Positions 40,348 through 49,764 are shown, numbered from the stretch's first letter. The stretch: 64,000 nucleotides of DNA from Ammoniphilus sp. CFH 90114 (GCF_004123195.1 NZ_SDLI01000007.1:62001-126000), one strand, 5' to 3'. Notes: a model not told the origin generated them from the sequence alone. Made by a program: numbers and translations.

Positions 40348-40986
40348 ATGTCTAAAGCAAAGAATTCTTCTACACGAAATGAAATTCTCCATATGCTTAA
40401 GCTTCATGGCTCCCTTACCGTCAGTGAAATGGCCGTCCAGCTGCAAATTACAGAGATGGCTGTCCGCCGCCATCTAAGTACACTCGAGCGAGATCATCTT
40501 ATCGAATCCAAAATGGTCAGACAATCCATGGGGCGACCGACGAATGTCTATTCTCTATCGGAAGAATCTGAGCAGATGTTCCCCCGGCATTATTCTGACT
40601 TTGCCCTTGATTTCCTTCAGGATATTGAAGATGTTGAAGGGGAAGAGAAGATTAGGTCCTTGTTCCAGAGAAGAGAGCAAAGATTATCAGATAAGTATAA
40701 GAAGCAAATAAAAGGTGATACGTTAGAAAAAAAGGTAAAACAGTTAGCTGTTATACAGAACGAAAAGGGTTACATGGTTGAGATTGAGAAGGACCCCGAA
40801 ACAGGAGATTTTATTTTTAAAGAATTTAATTGTCCTATTTCTCAAGTAGCGAAAGAATACAATCATGCCTGCGATTGTGAACTAAGCCTTTTTAAGAAAG
40901 TATTAGAAACAGAAGTAGAACAGAATGAATGTATAGCCCAAGGCGAAGATAAGTGTGTCTATGTGATCAAGAATTCAGAATCCTAA
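40348..40986 (+). CDS. SufR-like winged-helix regulator with C-terminal cysteine cluster
   Basis: 212 residues. DeoR/ArsR-like HTH at about 10-58 (LTVSEMAVQLQITEMAVRRHLSTLERD). The C-terminus has C162, C175, C177, C195 and C203 in a pattern (NCPISQVAKEYNHACDCELS ... ECIAQGEDKCVY) like the Fe-S-binding SufR regulators. ATG 40348 is spaced correctly from AGGCGGTGA. It lies 10 kb from suf, so control of suf is possible but unproven. Confidence 0.78.
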   Translation: MSKAKNSSTRNEILHMLKLHGSLTVSEMAVQLQITEMAVRRHLSTLERDHLIESKMVRQSMGRPTNVYSLSEESEQMFPRHYSDFALDFLQDIEDVEGEEKIRSLFQRREQRLSDKYKKQIKGDTLEKKVKQLAVIQNEKGYMVEIEKDPETGDFIFKEFNCPISQVAKEYNHACDCELSLFKKVLETEVEQNECIAQGEDKCVYVIKNSES

Positions 40987-40987
40987 A

Positions 40988-41026
40988 AGGAACAGCCAAT
41001 CATACAGAGCGGTTGTTCTTTTTTCT
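40988..41026 (+). terminator. Intrinsic terminator
   Basis: GGAACAGCC pairs with GGTTGTTC (one G-U), then TTTTTT. Confidence 0.75.
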
Positions 41027-41102
41027 TGGTCTTTGAAAAAAATGGTATGATGTATACTATAGTTAAAGATATATTCGGACAAGTTGAAAGGGGAACAGCC
41101 AT

Positions 41103-41873
41103 ATGAAAGCCTATAGTGCTTATTTGATTGATCTAGATGGGACCATGTATCGAGGAAACCAGGTAATTGAAGAAGCGCCGGGGTTTATTCAGTGGTTAAA
41201 TGAACAAGGAATTCCATTTCTTTTTCTAACGAATAATTCGTCTTTGACTCCTCAGCGGGTTGCCCATAAACTGGGTCTTATGGGGATCACTTGTGGTCCA
41301 GAACACGTCTATACGACCAGTATGGCTGCTGCTCATTATATATCTTCAACTCTAAGCTCCCATAGGGTTTACGCTATTGGGGAGGCAGGGTTGATCGAGG
41401 CTTTACAGCAAGAAGGCTGTGAACTCGCGGAGGAGCAGCCAGAGGTGGTGGTAGTTGGGATTGACCGAGAGATTACCTATGAAAAGATGGCCAAAGCTTC
41501 TTTGGCCATCCAGGGTGGTGCTCATTTTCTTTCTACGAATAGTGACAGGGCCATTCCTACAGAAAGAGGGTTAGTTCCTGGTAATGGTGCACTCACAGCT
41601 GCGATTAGTGTGGCATGTGGGAAAGAACCCCAATATATAGGAAAACCGGAATCCTTATTTGTTCATTTGGCACTCGAAAAGCTTGGGGTAAATGCTGAAA
41701 ATGTACTGTTGGTAGGCGATAATTTACAGACCGATATCGCTGCAGGTGTTCAAGCCCAGGTGGATACCCTTTTAGTTTACACTGGAATTACTCGGCCTGA
41801 AGATTTAGAGCTTCAAGCCATTAAGCCTACCTATGCGGTTGACCACTTAAAAGAGTGGACTTTACGCTTTTGA
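41103..41873 (+). CDS. yutF: HAD phosphatase, NagD/YutF-type
   Basis: 256 residues. HAD motif I LIDLDGTMYRG (about residues 8-18), motif II LFLTNNSS, and motif III/IV KPESLF and GDNLQTDIAAG. NagD subgroup with a C2 cap. AAGGGGAAC precedes ATG 41103. Overlaps the convergent yutG end by 12 nt. Substrate unknown (small phosphoesters, nucleotides). Confidence 0.9.
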   Translation: MKAYSAYLIDLDGTMYRGNQVIEEAPGFIQWLNEQGIPFLFLTNNSSLTPQRVAHKLGLMGITCGPEHVYTTSMAAAHYISSTLSSHRVYAIGEAGLIEALQQEGCELAEEQPEVVVVGIDREITYEKMAKASLAIQGGAHFLSTNSDRAIPTERGLVPGNGALTAAISVACGKEPQYIGKPESLFVHLALEKLGVNAENVLLVGDNLQTDIAAGVQAQVDTLLVYTGITRPEDLELQAIKPTYAVDHLKEWTLRF

Positions 41874-42377
41874 TTTTGAATGGCCTTTACTATGGGCCAA
41901 GCGACTAGAAGCCGCAGCGGCAATGGCTCCTACAATATCGTCTAGAAAAGTATGATTTTGATGGTCATTTTTATCGTTTAATTTTTTCAAAATACCAGGT
42001 TTCACTTTATCGATATAACCATAATTTGTGAAACCGATGCTACCATAGACATTTACGATGGACAAGGCTACAATTTCATCCACACCGTACAAGCCTTCGT
42101 CGTTAAAAACGATGCTTTGCAAAGGCTCCATTAATTGACGCTGCTCAGCTAGCATATCTAGTTGGATACCGGTAAGAATGGCGTTTTGAACTTCCCGTTT
42201 TGCTAGTACTCTTTCAATATTTTCAACACAGATCTCGCGGGATAAATCGGGGAAATAGTCCTTCTGTAAGAACATAACAAGCTCTACTAGGTCATCTATT
42301 GTTACGCCTCTTAATTCAAGTAGTTCTCGGGTTTTCTTTTCGACGACTTCATCATTAACAACGATAATGGGTGACAC
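41862..42377 (-). CDS. yutG: YutG-type phosphatidylglycerophosphatase A-related protein
   Basis: 171 residues. The PgpA-like core [29 protein letters not shown] and C-terminal [17 protein letters not shown] match YutG/PgpA-like domain proteins. Lacks clear multiple membrane helices. GTG 42377 with GGAG 10 nt upstream. Low-affinity PgpA function is not certain. Confidence 0.82.
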   Translation of the reverse strand: MSPIIVVNDEVVEKKTRELLELRGVTIDDLVELVMFLQKDYFPDLSREICVENIERVLAKREVQNAILTGIQLDMLAEQRQLMEPLQSIVFNDEGLYGVDEIVALSIVNVYGSIGFTNYGYIDKVKPGILKKLNDKNDHQNHTFLDDIVGAIAAAASSRLAHSKGHSKSKA

Positions 42378-42432
42378 GGTTTATTCTCCTTCCTCATATA
42401 AGAGCTTAAGATTAATTAAGGGGAGTTACAGT

Positions 42433-42915
42433 ATGAACGATTACGTCTTTCAAGATTCTTTAGGTCAAAATATTTATCTCACATTTTCTCCTGAATTATT
42501 CGCCAGTCATCCTGACCATGTGCTGATTGTGCCAATATATCAAGGAAAATTACTGTTTACCTGTCACCCTGAGCGAGGTTGGGAATTGCCTGGTGGGAAA
42601 GTGGAGAAAGGGGAAACAGCAGAGCAAGCAGCGGTTAGAGAGGTGTGGGAGGAAACAGGAGCAGAAATCGTCATCGTAAAACAATTAGGCCAGTACAAAG
42701 TAGAGGGTACAGGGATAATCTTTAAGAAGGCCATTTTCCTTGCCCAGGTCTTGGAGTGGAGCAACCAGCGTCCTCAGGGATATGAGACCGTCGATTCTGC
42801 CTTATATCCTATACAAGTAGATACGTATCAAGACAAGTTTAGTCCTTTTATGAAAGATGGCGTGATGAAGCAGATCCAAGAGAGGCTAGGCACTTATCCA
42901 GGCGCTACAACATAG
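42433..42915 (+). CDS. ytkD: Nudix hydrolase, YtkD-like
   Basis: 160 residues. Full Nudix box [25 protein letters not shown]-type at about residues 55-79. N-terminal [14 protein letters not shown] matches YtkD, an 8-oxo-dGTP/RNA pyrophosphohydrolase in B. subtilis. ATG 42433 with GGGGAG upstream; the opening at 42367 lies in the divergent region and is not used. Confidence 0.85.
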   Translation: MNDYVFQDSLGQNIYLTFSPELFASHPDHVLIVPIYQGKLLFTCHPERGWELPGGKVEKGETAEQAAVREVWEETGAEIVIVKQLGQYKVEGTGIIFKKAIFLAQVLEWSNQRPQGYETVDSALYPIQVDTYQDKFSPFMKDGVMKQIQERLGTYPGATT

Positions 42916-42953
42916 AATAAGGTAAAACCTGAACGGGAGCATGAACTTTAGCC

Positions 42954-44009
42954 ATGAAGGACTGGATGGAAAAAGTAAAGCGGAGTTACAATTTTAATGT
43001 CTATCGTTATCAATATACTGCAAAGGGATTATGGATGGATACCAATCGGGGTCCGGTTATCCTTGTTCCGATAAATGATTCATATAAGAGAAAAGAGAGC
43101 CTTGTAAGAGATGCGTACCGAGTAATGGAGCGAACAGGGATGACACTTCCGATCTTGCCTAGTGCGGAAGGCAATTGGATTGTAGAACTTGATGGAGCCT
43201 CTTACTACCTTATGAGATGGCCAGCCGAGGAATCGGAATGGATCGACTATACGTCCCTTGGAGAGTCACTTGCACAATTTCATCTCATGAGTAGATATAT
43301 CACTCATGAGCATGCTTCATCAAGAGAACTAGGTACGTGGGAGCAAGACTGGTCTAATAAAATAAGGAATTTATATCAATACCAAAGGGTAGCCTATGGA
43401 AGAGTAGGCAGGCCGGGAGCACATCCTATGGACTCCTATTTAGTTCAAAACTTCGAGCCTCTGCTTCAGAGGTGTCAGAGTGCTCTTTCCTACTTGCAAC
43501 AGGCTAACTATGCAGAAGTATGTACAAACTGTCAAGCGGTAGGAAAAATCAGTCATGAGCGCTTTGGACATCAACAATTTATCGTTTCTTCTCATGAAAA
43601 TATTCTCTATGTAGATCCTTTCTTATGGATGGAAGATACAAGAGTAAGGGACATTGGACAATTTATTCAAGCGGATGTATTAGAATTTGGATGGAATCCA
43701 CAACAAATTTATTCCTTTCTCTATGGGTATCAGAGAGTTGCTCCTCTCCTTCCTCAGGAATACTATATTATGTATGCCATGTTTCTCATGCCTACTGAGG
43801 CATTAAATAAAATAAACAGGATTTACTATCGTCCCTCTCCCCTAGCTTCTTTATTCTCTCCTTTATTTCCTGGGTTCGAACCCGGGAGTCCAGATCATCA
43901 CGATAAGAACGAAGAGGTAGAACAAGAGGAATGGGAACGGAATGAAACATTAATTAACAAGTTTCCGGAATTAATGGAGCAAGCTTTCCAAGTTAAAATA
44001 AAAAAATAA
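42954..44009 (+). CDS. yutH: Spore coat protein YutH (CotS-family kinase fold)
   Basis: 351 residues, choline-kinase-like fold. GESLAQFHLMSRYI, ISHERFGHQQFIVSSHENILYVDP (APH-like Brenner region with the catalytic Asp changed to Arg/Glu context) and DIGQFIQADVLEF. Same place as B. subtilis yutH before yutI. Likely a mother-cell coat protein. Start ATG 42954. Confidence 0.85.
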   Translation: MKDWMEKVKRSYNFNVYRYQYTAKGLWMDTNRGPVILVPINDSYKRKESLVRDAYRVMERTGMTLPILPSAEGNWIVELDGASYYLMRWPAEESEWIDYTSLGESLAQFHLMSRYITHEHASSRELGTWEQDWSNKIRNLYQYQRVAYGRVGRPGAHPMDSYLVQNFEPLLQRCQSALSYLQQANYAEVCTNCQAVGKISHERFGHQQFIVSSHENILYVDPFLWMEDTRVRDIGQFIQADVLEFGWNPQQIYSFLYGYQRVAPLLPQEYYIMYAMFLMPTEALNKINRIYYRPSPLASLFSPLFPGFEPGSPDHHDKNEEVEQEEWERNETLINKFPELMEQAFQVKIKK

Positions 44010-44042
44010 GGCTAATCCACAGGGAAATGGGGATTAGCCTTT
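44008..44042. terminator. Bidirectional terminator
   Basis: AAGGCTAATCC/GGATTAGCCTT stem with CA/TG extension, T-tract TTACT short. Confidence 0.85.
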
Positions 44043-44058
44043 ACTGTAACCTAGGAAA

Positions 44059-44289
44059 TTAGAAAACCTGTTGAACTTCTTTGATCTCAGGAATTTCTTC
44101 GGTTAGTGCACGTTCGATACCTGCTTTTAGTGTGATGGTAGAACTAGGGCAACTACCGCATGCTCCCATCAATCGAAGCTTAACAACACCATCTTCGATA
44201 TCCACTAATTCGCAGTCTCCACCGTCACGTTGTAGGAATGGACGTAGTTTATCTAGAACTTCTTGAACTTGTGCATTAAGATCAGACAT
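44059..44289 (-). CDS. yutI: NifU-like Fe-S scaffold YutI
   Basis: 76 residues, NifU C-terminal domain. The CxxC that holds the cluster is GACGSCPSS (about residues 47-55). ATG 44289 has AAGGAG 9 nt upstream. Its presence with SufCDSUB, an A-type carrier and YuzB-type neighbours makes this a second Fe-S locus. Confidence 0.92.
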   Translation of the reverse strand: MSDLNAQVQEVLDKLRPFLQRDGGDCELVDIEDGVVKLRLMGACGSCPSSTITLKAGIERALTEEIPEIKEVQQVF

Positions 44290-44435
44290 GATTAACAACT
44301 CCTTTCTGTTCCTTTATTATAATATCCTTCTGAGGATAAATCCATGAGTTCGAGCACATTTACCTGTACATGAATTGGATCAACCCATGATATTATTATA
44401 AAATAAGAGAAATGACTTGATAAGGGGTTGTTTAT

Positions 44436-44750
44436 GTGGTCGAGATTATCGTTTATGGAGCGGAAGAACTATGTGCGAGCTGCTTGAATGCCCCTTCTTC
44501 TAGAGAAACAGCAAGCTGGTTAGAAGCTGCTCTGAACAGGGTATATGATAAAGAGGCCATTAAAGTACGGTATGTGGATATCCACCAACCATCAAGTGAC
44601 GAGGAAAAAGAATTTTCCACGAGGGTTTTGGAAGAAGATTTATGGTATCCTGTTGTGGTGATAAAGGGGAATGTTATTACTGAAGGCAATCCTGATCTTA
44701 AAGTGATCTATAAAAAATTGGATGAGTTGGGGATTCCTAGAATAGAATAG
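44436..44750 (+). CDS. yuzD: YuzD-like DUF1462 thioredoxin-fold protein
   Basis: 104 residues. The N-terminal CASC (residues 13-16, IVYGAEELCASC) resembles a redox CxxC; WYPVVVIKGNVITEGNPDLK is the thioredoxin-like cis-Pro region. Matches YuzD. GTG 44436 start. Next to yutI and yuzB as in B. subtilis. Confidence 0.88.
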   Translation: MVEIIVYGAEELCASCLNAPSSRETASWLEAALNRVYDKEAIKVRYVDIHQPSSDEEKEFSTRVLEEDLWYPVVVIKGNVITEGNPDLKVIYKKLDELGIPRIE

Positions 44751-44759
44751 GTGAAATGA

Positions 44760-45035
44760 ATGTCGATTATGATTGAGTTCTGTCGGGCTAATTTAAACAC
44801 TGGTTCGGAACAGGTTAAAGATCAATTACTCAAAAACCCTGGGGACTTAGAAGACGCAGAAGTCATCGAATATGGGTGCTTAGGGAATTGTGGTCAATGC
44901 TATCTAGAACCCTTTGCGATGGTAGAAGGTATGATTGTGGCTGGCGAAACACCTGAAGAGTTATTAAATAATATTAGGAATTTTGTAAAGAAAAAGCAAG
45001 AGGAAGATAAGCAATGGAGAGAGCTGGGATTTTAA
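44760..45035 (+). CDS. yuzB: YuzB-like DUF1450 protein
   Basis: 91 residues, with YGCLGNCGQCYLEPFAMVEG (about residues 38-57), a cysteine-rich signature shared with YuzB. It follows yuzD by 9 bp, so they are co-transcribed. Possibly metal- or Fe-S-related; function unknown. Confidence 0.9.
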   Translation: MSIMIEFCRANLNTGSEQVKDQLLKNPGDLEDAEVIEYGCLGNCGQCYLEPFAMVEGMIVAGETPEELLNNIRNFVKKKQEEDKQWRELGF

Positions 45036-45140
45036 ATGCAAAGGGAACGCAAGTTCTTGAGATAGTTGTAACCTTGAGGAATCACTTAAATACTTGTATA
45101 CTTTTGAATACAGACGTAGAACACTAAGGGAGGGAAAGTA

Positions 45141-45497
45141 ATGTTAGAGATTACGGAAAGTGCGGGCAGTAAGATTCGAGAGCTGTTACAAGCCCAAGAA
45201 AACCCGAATTTATTCCTACGCGTGGGTGTTCAAGGTGGCGGATGCAGCGGACTTACTTATGGTATGGGATTTGATGAAGAACAAAAAGAAACAGACCAAG
45301 AGTTTGAACTTCAAGGTATTAAAGTTGTTGTGGATGCAGACAGTCTAAAGGTTCTAAACGGAACAAGAATTGATTATAAAGAATCTATGGTAGGCGGCGG
45401 TTTTACGATTGATAACCCGAACGCTGTTGCCACTTGCGGATGCGGAACCAGCTTCAAGACCGCTACGAACGAAGGAAATCCAGAAAAGTGTGATTAA
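45141..45497 (+). CDS. erpA: A-type Fe-S carrier (IscA/ErpA family)
   Basis: 118 residues. Three ligand cysteines C35 (GGGCSGLTY), C99 and C101 (CGCGTSF) in the family spacing. GGGAGGG precedes ATG 45141. Corresponds to B. subtilis YutM. It hands Fe-S clusters to targets. Confidence 0.93.
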   Translation: MLEITESAGSKIRELLQAQENPNLFLRVGVQGGGCSGLTYGMGFDEEQKETDQEFELQGIKVVVDADSLKVLNGTRIDYKESMVGGGFTIDNPNAVATCGCGTSFKTATNEGNPEKCD

Positions 45498-45519
45498 GTA
45501 AATTCCATTACGTTACAAG

Positions 45520-45548
45520 AAAAAAACCTGTTGAAACAGGTTTTTTTC
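45520..45548. terminator. Bidirectional terminator
   Basis: AAAAAACCTGT/ACAGGTTTTTT around TGAA. Confidence 0.93.
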
Positions 45549-45559
45549 TTTTCCATTCT

Positions 45560-45745
45560 TTAAGAGTTTCTAGCTCCCAGAATGAGTGTATAGACTAGGT
45601 AAGAAGCCATTGTCCCGAAGGAAAGTACGGCAGCGATAATCCCTTCTAGAGAGCCTCCCGTTCCCCAGAGAAGGAGGAGGGGCAGGATGAGAGTCATGAC
45701 CACAAGGAATGCAATGTAGAGAATGTTAATTGTTGTTCTAGACAT
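45560..45745 (-). CDS. Small two-helix membrane protein
   Basis: 61 residues with two hydrophobic segments (INILYIAFLVVMTLILPLLLL and IIAAVLSFGTMASYLVYTLIL). ATG 45745 has GGAGG 11 nt upstream. No family recognised. Confidence 0.6.
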   Translation of the reverse strand: MSRTTINILYIAFLVVMTLILPLLLLWGTGGSLEGIIAAVLSFGTMASYLVYTLILGARNS

Positions 45746-45828
45746 GAGGAGAAAGCCCTCCAAATCTTTCGGTTTTTATTTTATATTAATTTGCGTTAAT
45801 TACGTAGTGATTATGTATGAAATAACGA

Positions 45829-45866
45829 AAGGGCTAACCCTCTGCAAGTGGGATAGCCCTTCTTTA
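45829..45866. terminator. Hairpin terminator next to yumC
   Basis: AAGGGCTA-CCC pairs with GGG-TAGCCCTT. Ends yumC and/or the opposite strand. Confidence 0.75.
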
Positions 45867-45876
45867 TGTTATGCAA

Positions 45877-46872
45877 TTACAGATTCATCGAGCTGCTATG
45901 GCCCGGTTGAACTTTCGCTTCTGGGTCAATATAAGATTTAGCATTGTTTACGGCGGTTGGAGCTTCACCGAAGCCTACAGCAATCAATTTCACTTTCCCT
46001 GGGTAGGTTGCGATATCACCAGCAGCATAGATCCCTGGGATATTCGTCTCCATCTTAGAGTTTACAACAATGCTTCCTTTTTCAAATTCTAATCCCCAAT
46101 TCTTAATAGGTCCTAATGAGGAGATAAATCCAAAATTTACGATAACAGCATCTACATCAAGAACCATACTCTCTTGTGTTTTACTGTTTTGAATAGCTAC
46201 CTTTTCAACCTTCTCATTCCCTACGAGGTCCGTAAGCTCGTAAGGGGTCAGAACGTTAACTTTAGAGTTCATAAGATTTTCTACGCTATGTTCATGAGCA
46301 CGAAACTTATCACGACGGTGTATGAGGTGTACTTCCTTCGCGATAGGCTCAAGCATTAACGCCCAGTCAACCGCGGAGTCTCCACCACCAAATACAGCTA
46401 CACGTTGCCCGGAAAACATATTTAAGTCGGTTACAAAGTAGTGGAGATTCTTTTCTTCAAAGTGAGCGGATTTGGGATGGTCTAATCTTCTGGGTGCAAA
46501 CGCACCGACCCCTGCCGTAACAATAATAGCTCTAGAGAAGTGGACACCTTTATCTGTGGTAATTTCGAACTTATCATCCTGTTTTTCAACATTCTGAACT
46601 TGCTCTTCAAGGGATAGGGTAGGTTCAAATTGCATGGCTTGTTCCTTTAGCGCATCTACTAATTCTTGTGCACGTACTTTAGGAAAGCCAGCCACATCGT
46701 AGATGTACTTCTCTGGATATAACGCGGAGAGCTGGCCACCGAGTTGGGGCATGCTTTCGATTATTTTAACGCTGCATTGGCGCATTCCGCCATAGAAAGC
46801 AGTAAATAAACCGGCAGGACCACCACCTACAATCGTTAAATCGTACACTTTTTCATCACGATAAAGACTCAT
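45877..46872 (-). CDS. yumC: Ferredoxin/flavodoxin-NADP+ reductase, YumC type
   Basis: 331 residues, thioredoxin-reductase-like FNR without the CxxC. FAD motif [14 protein letters not shown] (about residues 16-29), NADPH motif [15 protein letters not shown] (about 156-170) and the C-terminal [23 protein letters not shown]. Divergent from ndh across a 454-bp gap. AGGTGCC upstream. Confidence 0.94.
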   Translation of the reverse strand: MSLYRDEKVYDLTIVGGGPAGLFTAFYGGMRQCSVKIIESMPQLGGQLSALYPEKYIYDVAGFPKVRAQELVDALKEQAMQFEPTLSLEEQVQNVEKQDDKFEITTDKGVHFSRAIIVTAGVGAFAPRRLDHPKSAHFEEKNLHYFVTDLNMFSGQRVAVFGGGDSAVDWALMLEPIAKEVHLIHRRDKFRAHEHSVENLMNSKVNVLTPYELTDLVGNEKVEKVAIQNSKTQESMVLDVDAVIVNFGFISSLGPIKNWGLEFEKGSIVVNSKMETNIPGIYAAGDIATYPGKVKLIAVGFGEAPTAVNNAKSYIDPEAKVQPGHSSSMNL

Positions 46873-47054
46873 AGTTCAGGCACCTCCACTTATTGTTATT
46901 ACTTATGCAGCATCACTCCAAGGAAGAAAATACAGGCTCCCAATTTATCTTATTATAAACTTACGCCCAATATTAGGAAAGATGAATTTCTCATTCCAGG
47001 TGAAAACACGAATTATTTTATATTGACACAGTGGTATTGTTAACCTTAAAATTT

Positions 47055-47152
47055 TGTATAGAAATTCACGAGCTTTGTGCAAAATTTCACTTGTCAAATT
47101 TACCATTTCATTTTACAATATAAATGTGAACAATTTGTGAAATAATTCTCAA
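47055..47152 (+). promoter_or_regulatory. Three Rex-like boxes upstream of ndh
   Basis: 18-mers related to TTGTGAA-N4-TTCACAA: 47135-47152 (TTGTGAAATAATTCTCAA, one mismatch to a perfect inverted repeat), 47076-47093 (TTGTGCAAAATTTCACTT) and 47055-47072 (TTGTATAGAAATTCACGA, weakest). The middle one touches the -35, the best one lies just after the start site. The rest of 46873-47326 has no gene. Confidence 0.6.
47092..47119 (+). promoter_or_regulatory. Sigma-A promoter of ndh
   Basis: TTGTCA, 16-bp spacer, TACAAT; about 200 bp before ATG 47327. Confidence 0.65.
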
Positions 47153-47326
47153 ACAAAGATAAGCTATGCAACCAAGGAAAAACCTAACGGGACTTAGTGT
47201 TTTTCTGTAGGAGAAAATAAGTGAAAAAGCTAGAAAATTTAGCTAGCTAGACGTTGCAAGTTTCCTTATCCTGCCCTTCAAGCAGGAGTAGAAAGTCAAA
47301 TTATCATGATAAATGGATGTGATGAG

Positions 47327-48520
47327 ATGAATACGAAGATCGTTATTCTAGGTGCAGGGTACGGCGGACTCATGACTGCGGTTAAACTGCAAAAGCTGTT
47401 AAACTACAATGAAGCTCAAGTTACATTAGTGAACAAGCACAACTATCATTACCTTACAACCTGGCTGCATGAGCCGGCAGCTGGAACCCTACATCATGAT
47501 AATTGCCGCATTGAAATTGACACGGTTATTGATAAAAACAAGGTCAATTTTGTTCAAGGAACAGTTGAGAGTATTCAGTCTGAGGAAAGAAAAGTTACGC
47601 TTCAAGATGGCACTACTTTAGATTACGACTATTTGGTGATCGGACTTGGAAGTGAGCCAGAGACATTCGGTATACAAGGCTTGAAGGAACATGCATTCAG
47701 CATCCGAAGCATTAACAGTGTTCGTATGATTAAAGAGCATATTGAGTATATGTTCTCTAAGTACCGTAATGAACCATCTCGCAAAGATTACTTAAACTTT
47801 ATTGTCGGTGGTGCTGGTTTCACAGGAATCGAGTTTGTTGGAGAGTTAGCGGACCGTATTCCAGAATTGTGCAAGGAGTTTGATGTAGACCCTTCGTTCG
47901 TAAAGATCTACAATATCGAAGCTGCTCCAACGGCTCTGCCTGGATTTGATCCGGAATTAGTAGAATATGCTATGAACATTCTGCGCGATAAAGGGGTAAC
48001 CTTTAAGATCAATACCCCAATCAAGGAATGTAACCCAGATGGCGTTATCTTAGCAGATGGCGAAGAGATTAAAGCGGGTACCATCGTGTGGACAGGTGGA
48101 GTTCGCGGTAATTCCATTATCGAGAAGTCTGGCTTTGAAGTGATGCGCGGTCGTGTGAAGGTAGACGAATATCTGCGTGCACCTGGTCATGACAATGTGT
48201 TTATCGTAGGTGACGGAGCTCTTATCTTTAATGAAGAGAACGGACGTCCGTACCCTCCAACAGCTCAGATCGCGATCCAACAAGGGGAAACCTTGGCTGC
48301 TAACTTGGTAGTAACAGTTCGCGGTGCAGGGGAAATGAAGAAGTTCGTACCAGAACTAAAAGGTACAGTAGCTTCACTTGGTAAAGGAGAAGCGATTGGA
48401 ATCGTAGGAAACAAGAAGATCTACGGAAATACTGCAGCATTAATGAAGAAAGTAATTGACCATCGCTACCTCTACATGCTCGGTGGTGTAGGGCTTGTAC
48501 TAAAGAAATCTAAGTTCTAG
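47327..48520 (+). CDS. ndh: Type II NADH dehydrogenase (NDH-2)
   Basis: 397 residues. FAD motif [17 protein letters not shown] (residues 5-21), NADH motif [17 protein letters not shown] (about 161-177), and [13 protein letters not shown] quinone/FAD region. Membrane-associated, nonpumping; passes electrons to menaquinone. In B. subtilis, ndh (yjlD) is repressed by Rex and homologues such as YumB sit beside yumC, as here. ATG 47327 is preferred over ATG 47306. Confidence 0.94.
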   Translation: MNTKIVILGAGYGGLMTAVKLQKLLNYNEAQVTLVNKHNYHYLTTWLHEPAAGTLHHDNCRIEIDTVIDKNKVNFVQGTVESIQSEERKVTLQDGTTLDYDYLVIGLGSEPETFGIQGLKEHAFSIRSINSVRMIKEHIEYMFSKYRNEPSRKDYLNFIVGGAGFTGIEFVGELADRIPELCKEFDVDPSFVKIYNIEAAPTALPGFDPELVEYAMNILRDKGVTFKINTPIKECNPDGVILADGEEIKAGTIVWTGGVRGNSIIEKSGFEVMRGRVKVDEYLRAPGHDNVFIVGDGALIFNEENGRPYPPTAQIAIQQGETLAANLVVTVRGAGEMKKFVPELKGTVASLGKGEAIGIVGNKKIYGNTAALMKKVIDHRYLYMLGGVGLVLKKSKF

Positions 48521-48531
48521 GTGGAATATAC

Positions 48532-48768
48532 ATGCGCCATGCTAGTATTCAAGTTCGTTCAAAGTTAACGAAAGAAGAGCTTGAACGATATGAAAATTTA
48601 TTCGAAGTAGGCAAATTTCTCGAAACCGAGAATCGATATGATTTAGCTTATTTCGTACAAAGAGAAGTCGATCTTTTAATTCTTCCTGCCATTGAACGCT
48701 TGAAGGAAGGAAGCAAAGAGCGTGACCGTCTTACACAGGACTTTATTGAGCAGAAAAACGAAGAATAA
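48532..48768 (+). CDS. Small hypothetical protein after ndh
   Basis: 78 residues, charged helical (KLTKEELERYENLFEVGKFLE). It begins 11 bp after ndh with GGTGGAAT upstream, so it is co-transcribed. No family recognised. Confidence 0.65.
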   Translation: MRHASIQVRSKLTKEELERYENLFEVGKFLETENRYDLAYFVQREVDLLILPAIERLKEGSKERDRLTQDFIEQKNEE

Positions 48769-48778
48769 AAGGCGAGGG

Positions 48779-48820
48779 CGAGCAATTCTGGGTGAATAGA
48801 GTTGCTCGTTTTGCTTTTTA
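48779..48820 (+). terminator. Intrinsic terminator
   Basis: GCGAGCAA pairs with TTGCTCGT, then TTTGCTTTTT. Confidence 0.75.
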
Positions 48821-48935
48821 ATTATATAATTGCACAAATATTGGATTAATATATTAATGAAGCGAAGAATAAAGAATACTAAAGATCGCTGGTGATGTTT
48901 ACGATTTCATCCGTGCTGAAGAAGCGATCCGACGC

Positions 48936-48963
48936 TTGATATACTTGTAATATTTGTTAAAAT
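48936..48963 (+). promoter_or_regulatory. Sigma-A promoter of yuiA
   Basis: TTGATA, 16-bp spacer, TAAAAT; 31 bp before ATG 48994. Confidence 0.55.
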
Positions 48964-48993
48964 AGTCTGAAAAAAGAAAGTGAGGCAGCTCTT

Positions 48994-49131
48994 ATGACTA
49001 ACCATTGTCCGTATTGTGTGGGTGTTGGATATTTTCAACTTGTACTTGGAGGGTCCGAGACCTGCCCATCTTGTCTAGGTACTGGTAATGAGAAAAGGCA
49101 AGAAGAGGATCGCGAAGAAGTACGAAGCTAA
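48994..49131 (+). CDS. yuiA: YuiA-like cysteine-rich small protein
   Basis: 45 residues with CPYC (residues 5-8) and CPSC (24-27) and GxGxG spacing like a DnaJ-type half zinc ribbon. In B. subtilis yuiA-yuiB follows yumB (NDH-2), the same order here. Function unknown. Confidence 0.8.
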   Translation: MTNHCPYCVGVGYFQLVLGGSETCPSCLGTGNEKRQEEDREEVRS

Positions 49132-49143
49132 TGATATACTCGA

Positions 49144-49179
49144 GAAAGGAGTGTCTTAATGATCCTCCTTTCTTTTTTT
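49144..49179 (+). terminator. Intrinsic terminator after yuiA
   Basis: GAAAGGAG pairs with CTCCTTTC, then TTTTTTT. Confidence 0.85.
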
Positions 49180-49266
49180 GTTTGGAGAAAACCTCTTGGC
49201 AAGTAGTTGACCGAGCTCCTTAATTTCAGTAAACTGAGGAATGAAGTGTACAAGGAGGTGTAGTAA

Positions 49267-49524
49267 GTGAATCTTTTGCAATTGATTATTTCAGTCCCGC
49301 TTTTTCTTGTTCTGGCCTTTGGGATTGGTTTTATACTCAACATGTTGATTAAGACCACATGGCTTCCATTAGTTATGTATTCCTTATTGATCGTTTACTT
49401 GTTAATAAGCATGGGGAGATTGCTTCCTGTTGACTATATTATCCTTACATCCGGATTGGCTGGTGCCATCCTAAGTGGTGTAACTATACGATTTCTTAGA
49501 GCGAAGGGTTACCGAATGTTCTAA
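49267..49524 (+). CDS. yuiB: YuiB-like small membrane protein
   Basis: 85 residues with three hydrophobic segments (about 2-27, 31-50, 55-75). GTG 49267 follows AAGGAGGTG. Same order as B. subtilis. Function unknown. Confidence 0.8.
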   Translation: MNLLQLIISVPLFLVLAFGIGFILNMLIKTTWLPLVMYSLLIVYLLISMGRLLPVDYIILTSGLAGAILSGVTIRFLRAKGYRMF

Positions 49525-49529
49525 TTTTC

Positions 49530-49557
49530 AGAGACGCTAATGAGGCGTCTTTTTTTA
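49530..49557 (+). terminator. Intrinsic terminator after yuiB
   Basis: AGACGC pairs with GCGTCT, then TTTTTT. Confidence 0.85.
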
Positions 49558-49580
49558 TGTGCAGGATGCCGGCTGATGGA

Positions 49581-49764
49581 ATAAGCGGAGTTTTCTCCGT
49601 TAATTGGGGAAATTGGTCATTTGGGCTCTAAATAAGCGGAGTATTTTCCGTTGTCGAGCTAGAAATGCTAATCTATGGGCATATTAAGGCAGGTAGGCGG
49701 AAATTCTCCTGTTATATAAGGCGTTTTTACCTGTTTGAGAAAAATAGCGGAAATTTCTCCGGTT
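49581..49764 (+). repeat. Four spaced GCGGA...TCCG palindromic repeats
   Basis: Cores begin at 49585, 49636, 49697 and 49747 (spacings 51, 61, 50). Form: (A)TAAGCGGA(G/A)-T-rich-TCCG(T/G)T. Units 1 and 4 can form small hairpins (CGGAG-TTTT-CTCCG). Occupies most of the gene-free stretch 49558-49891; no gene there. Confidence 0.65.
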
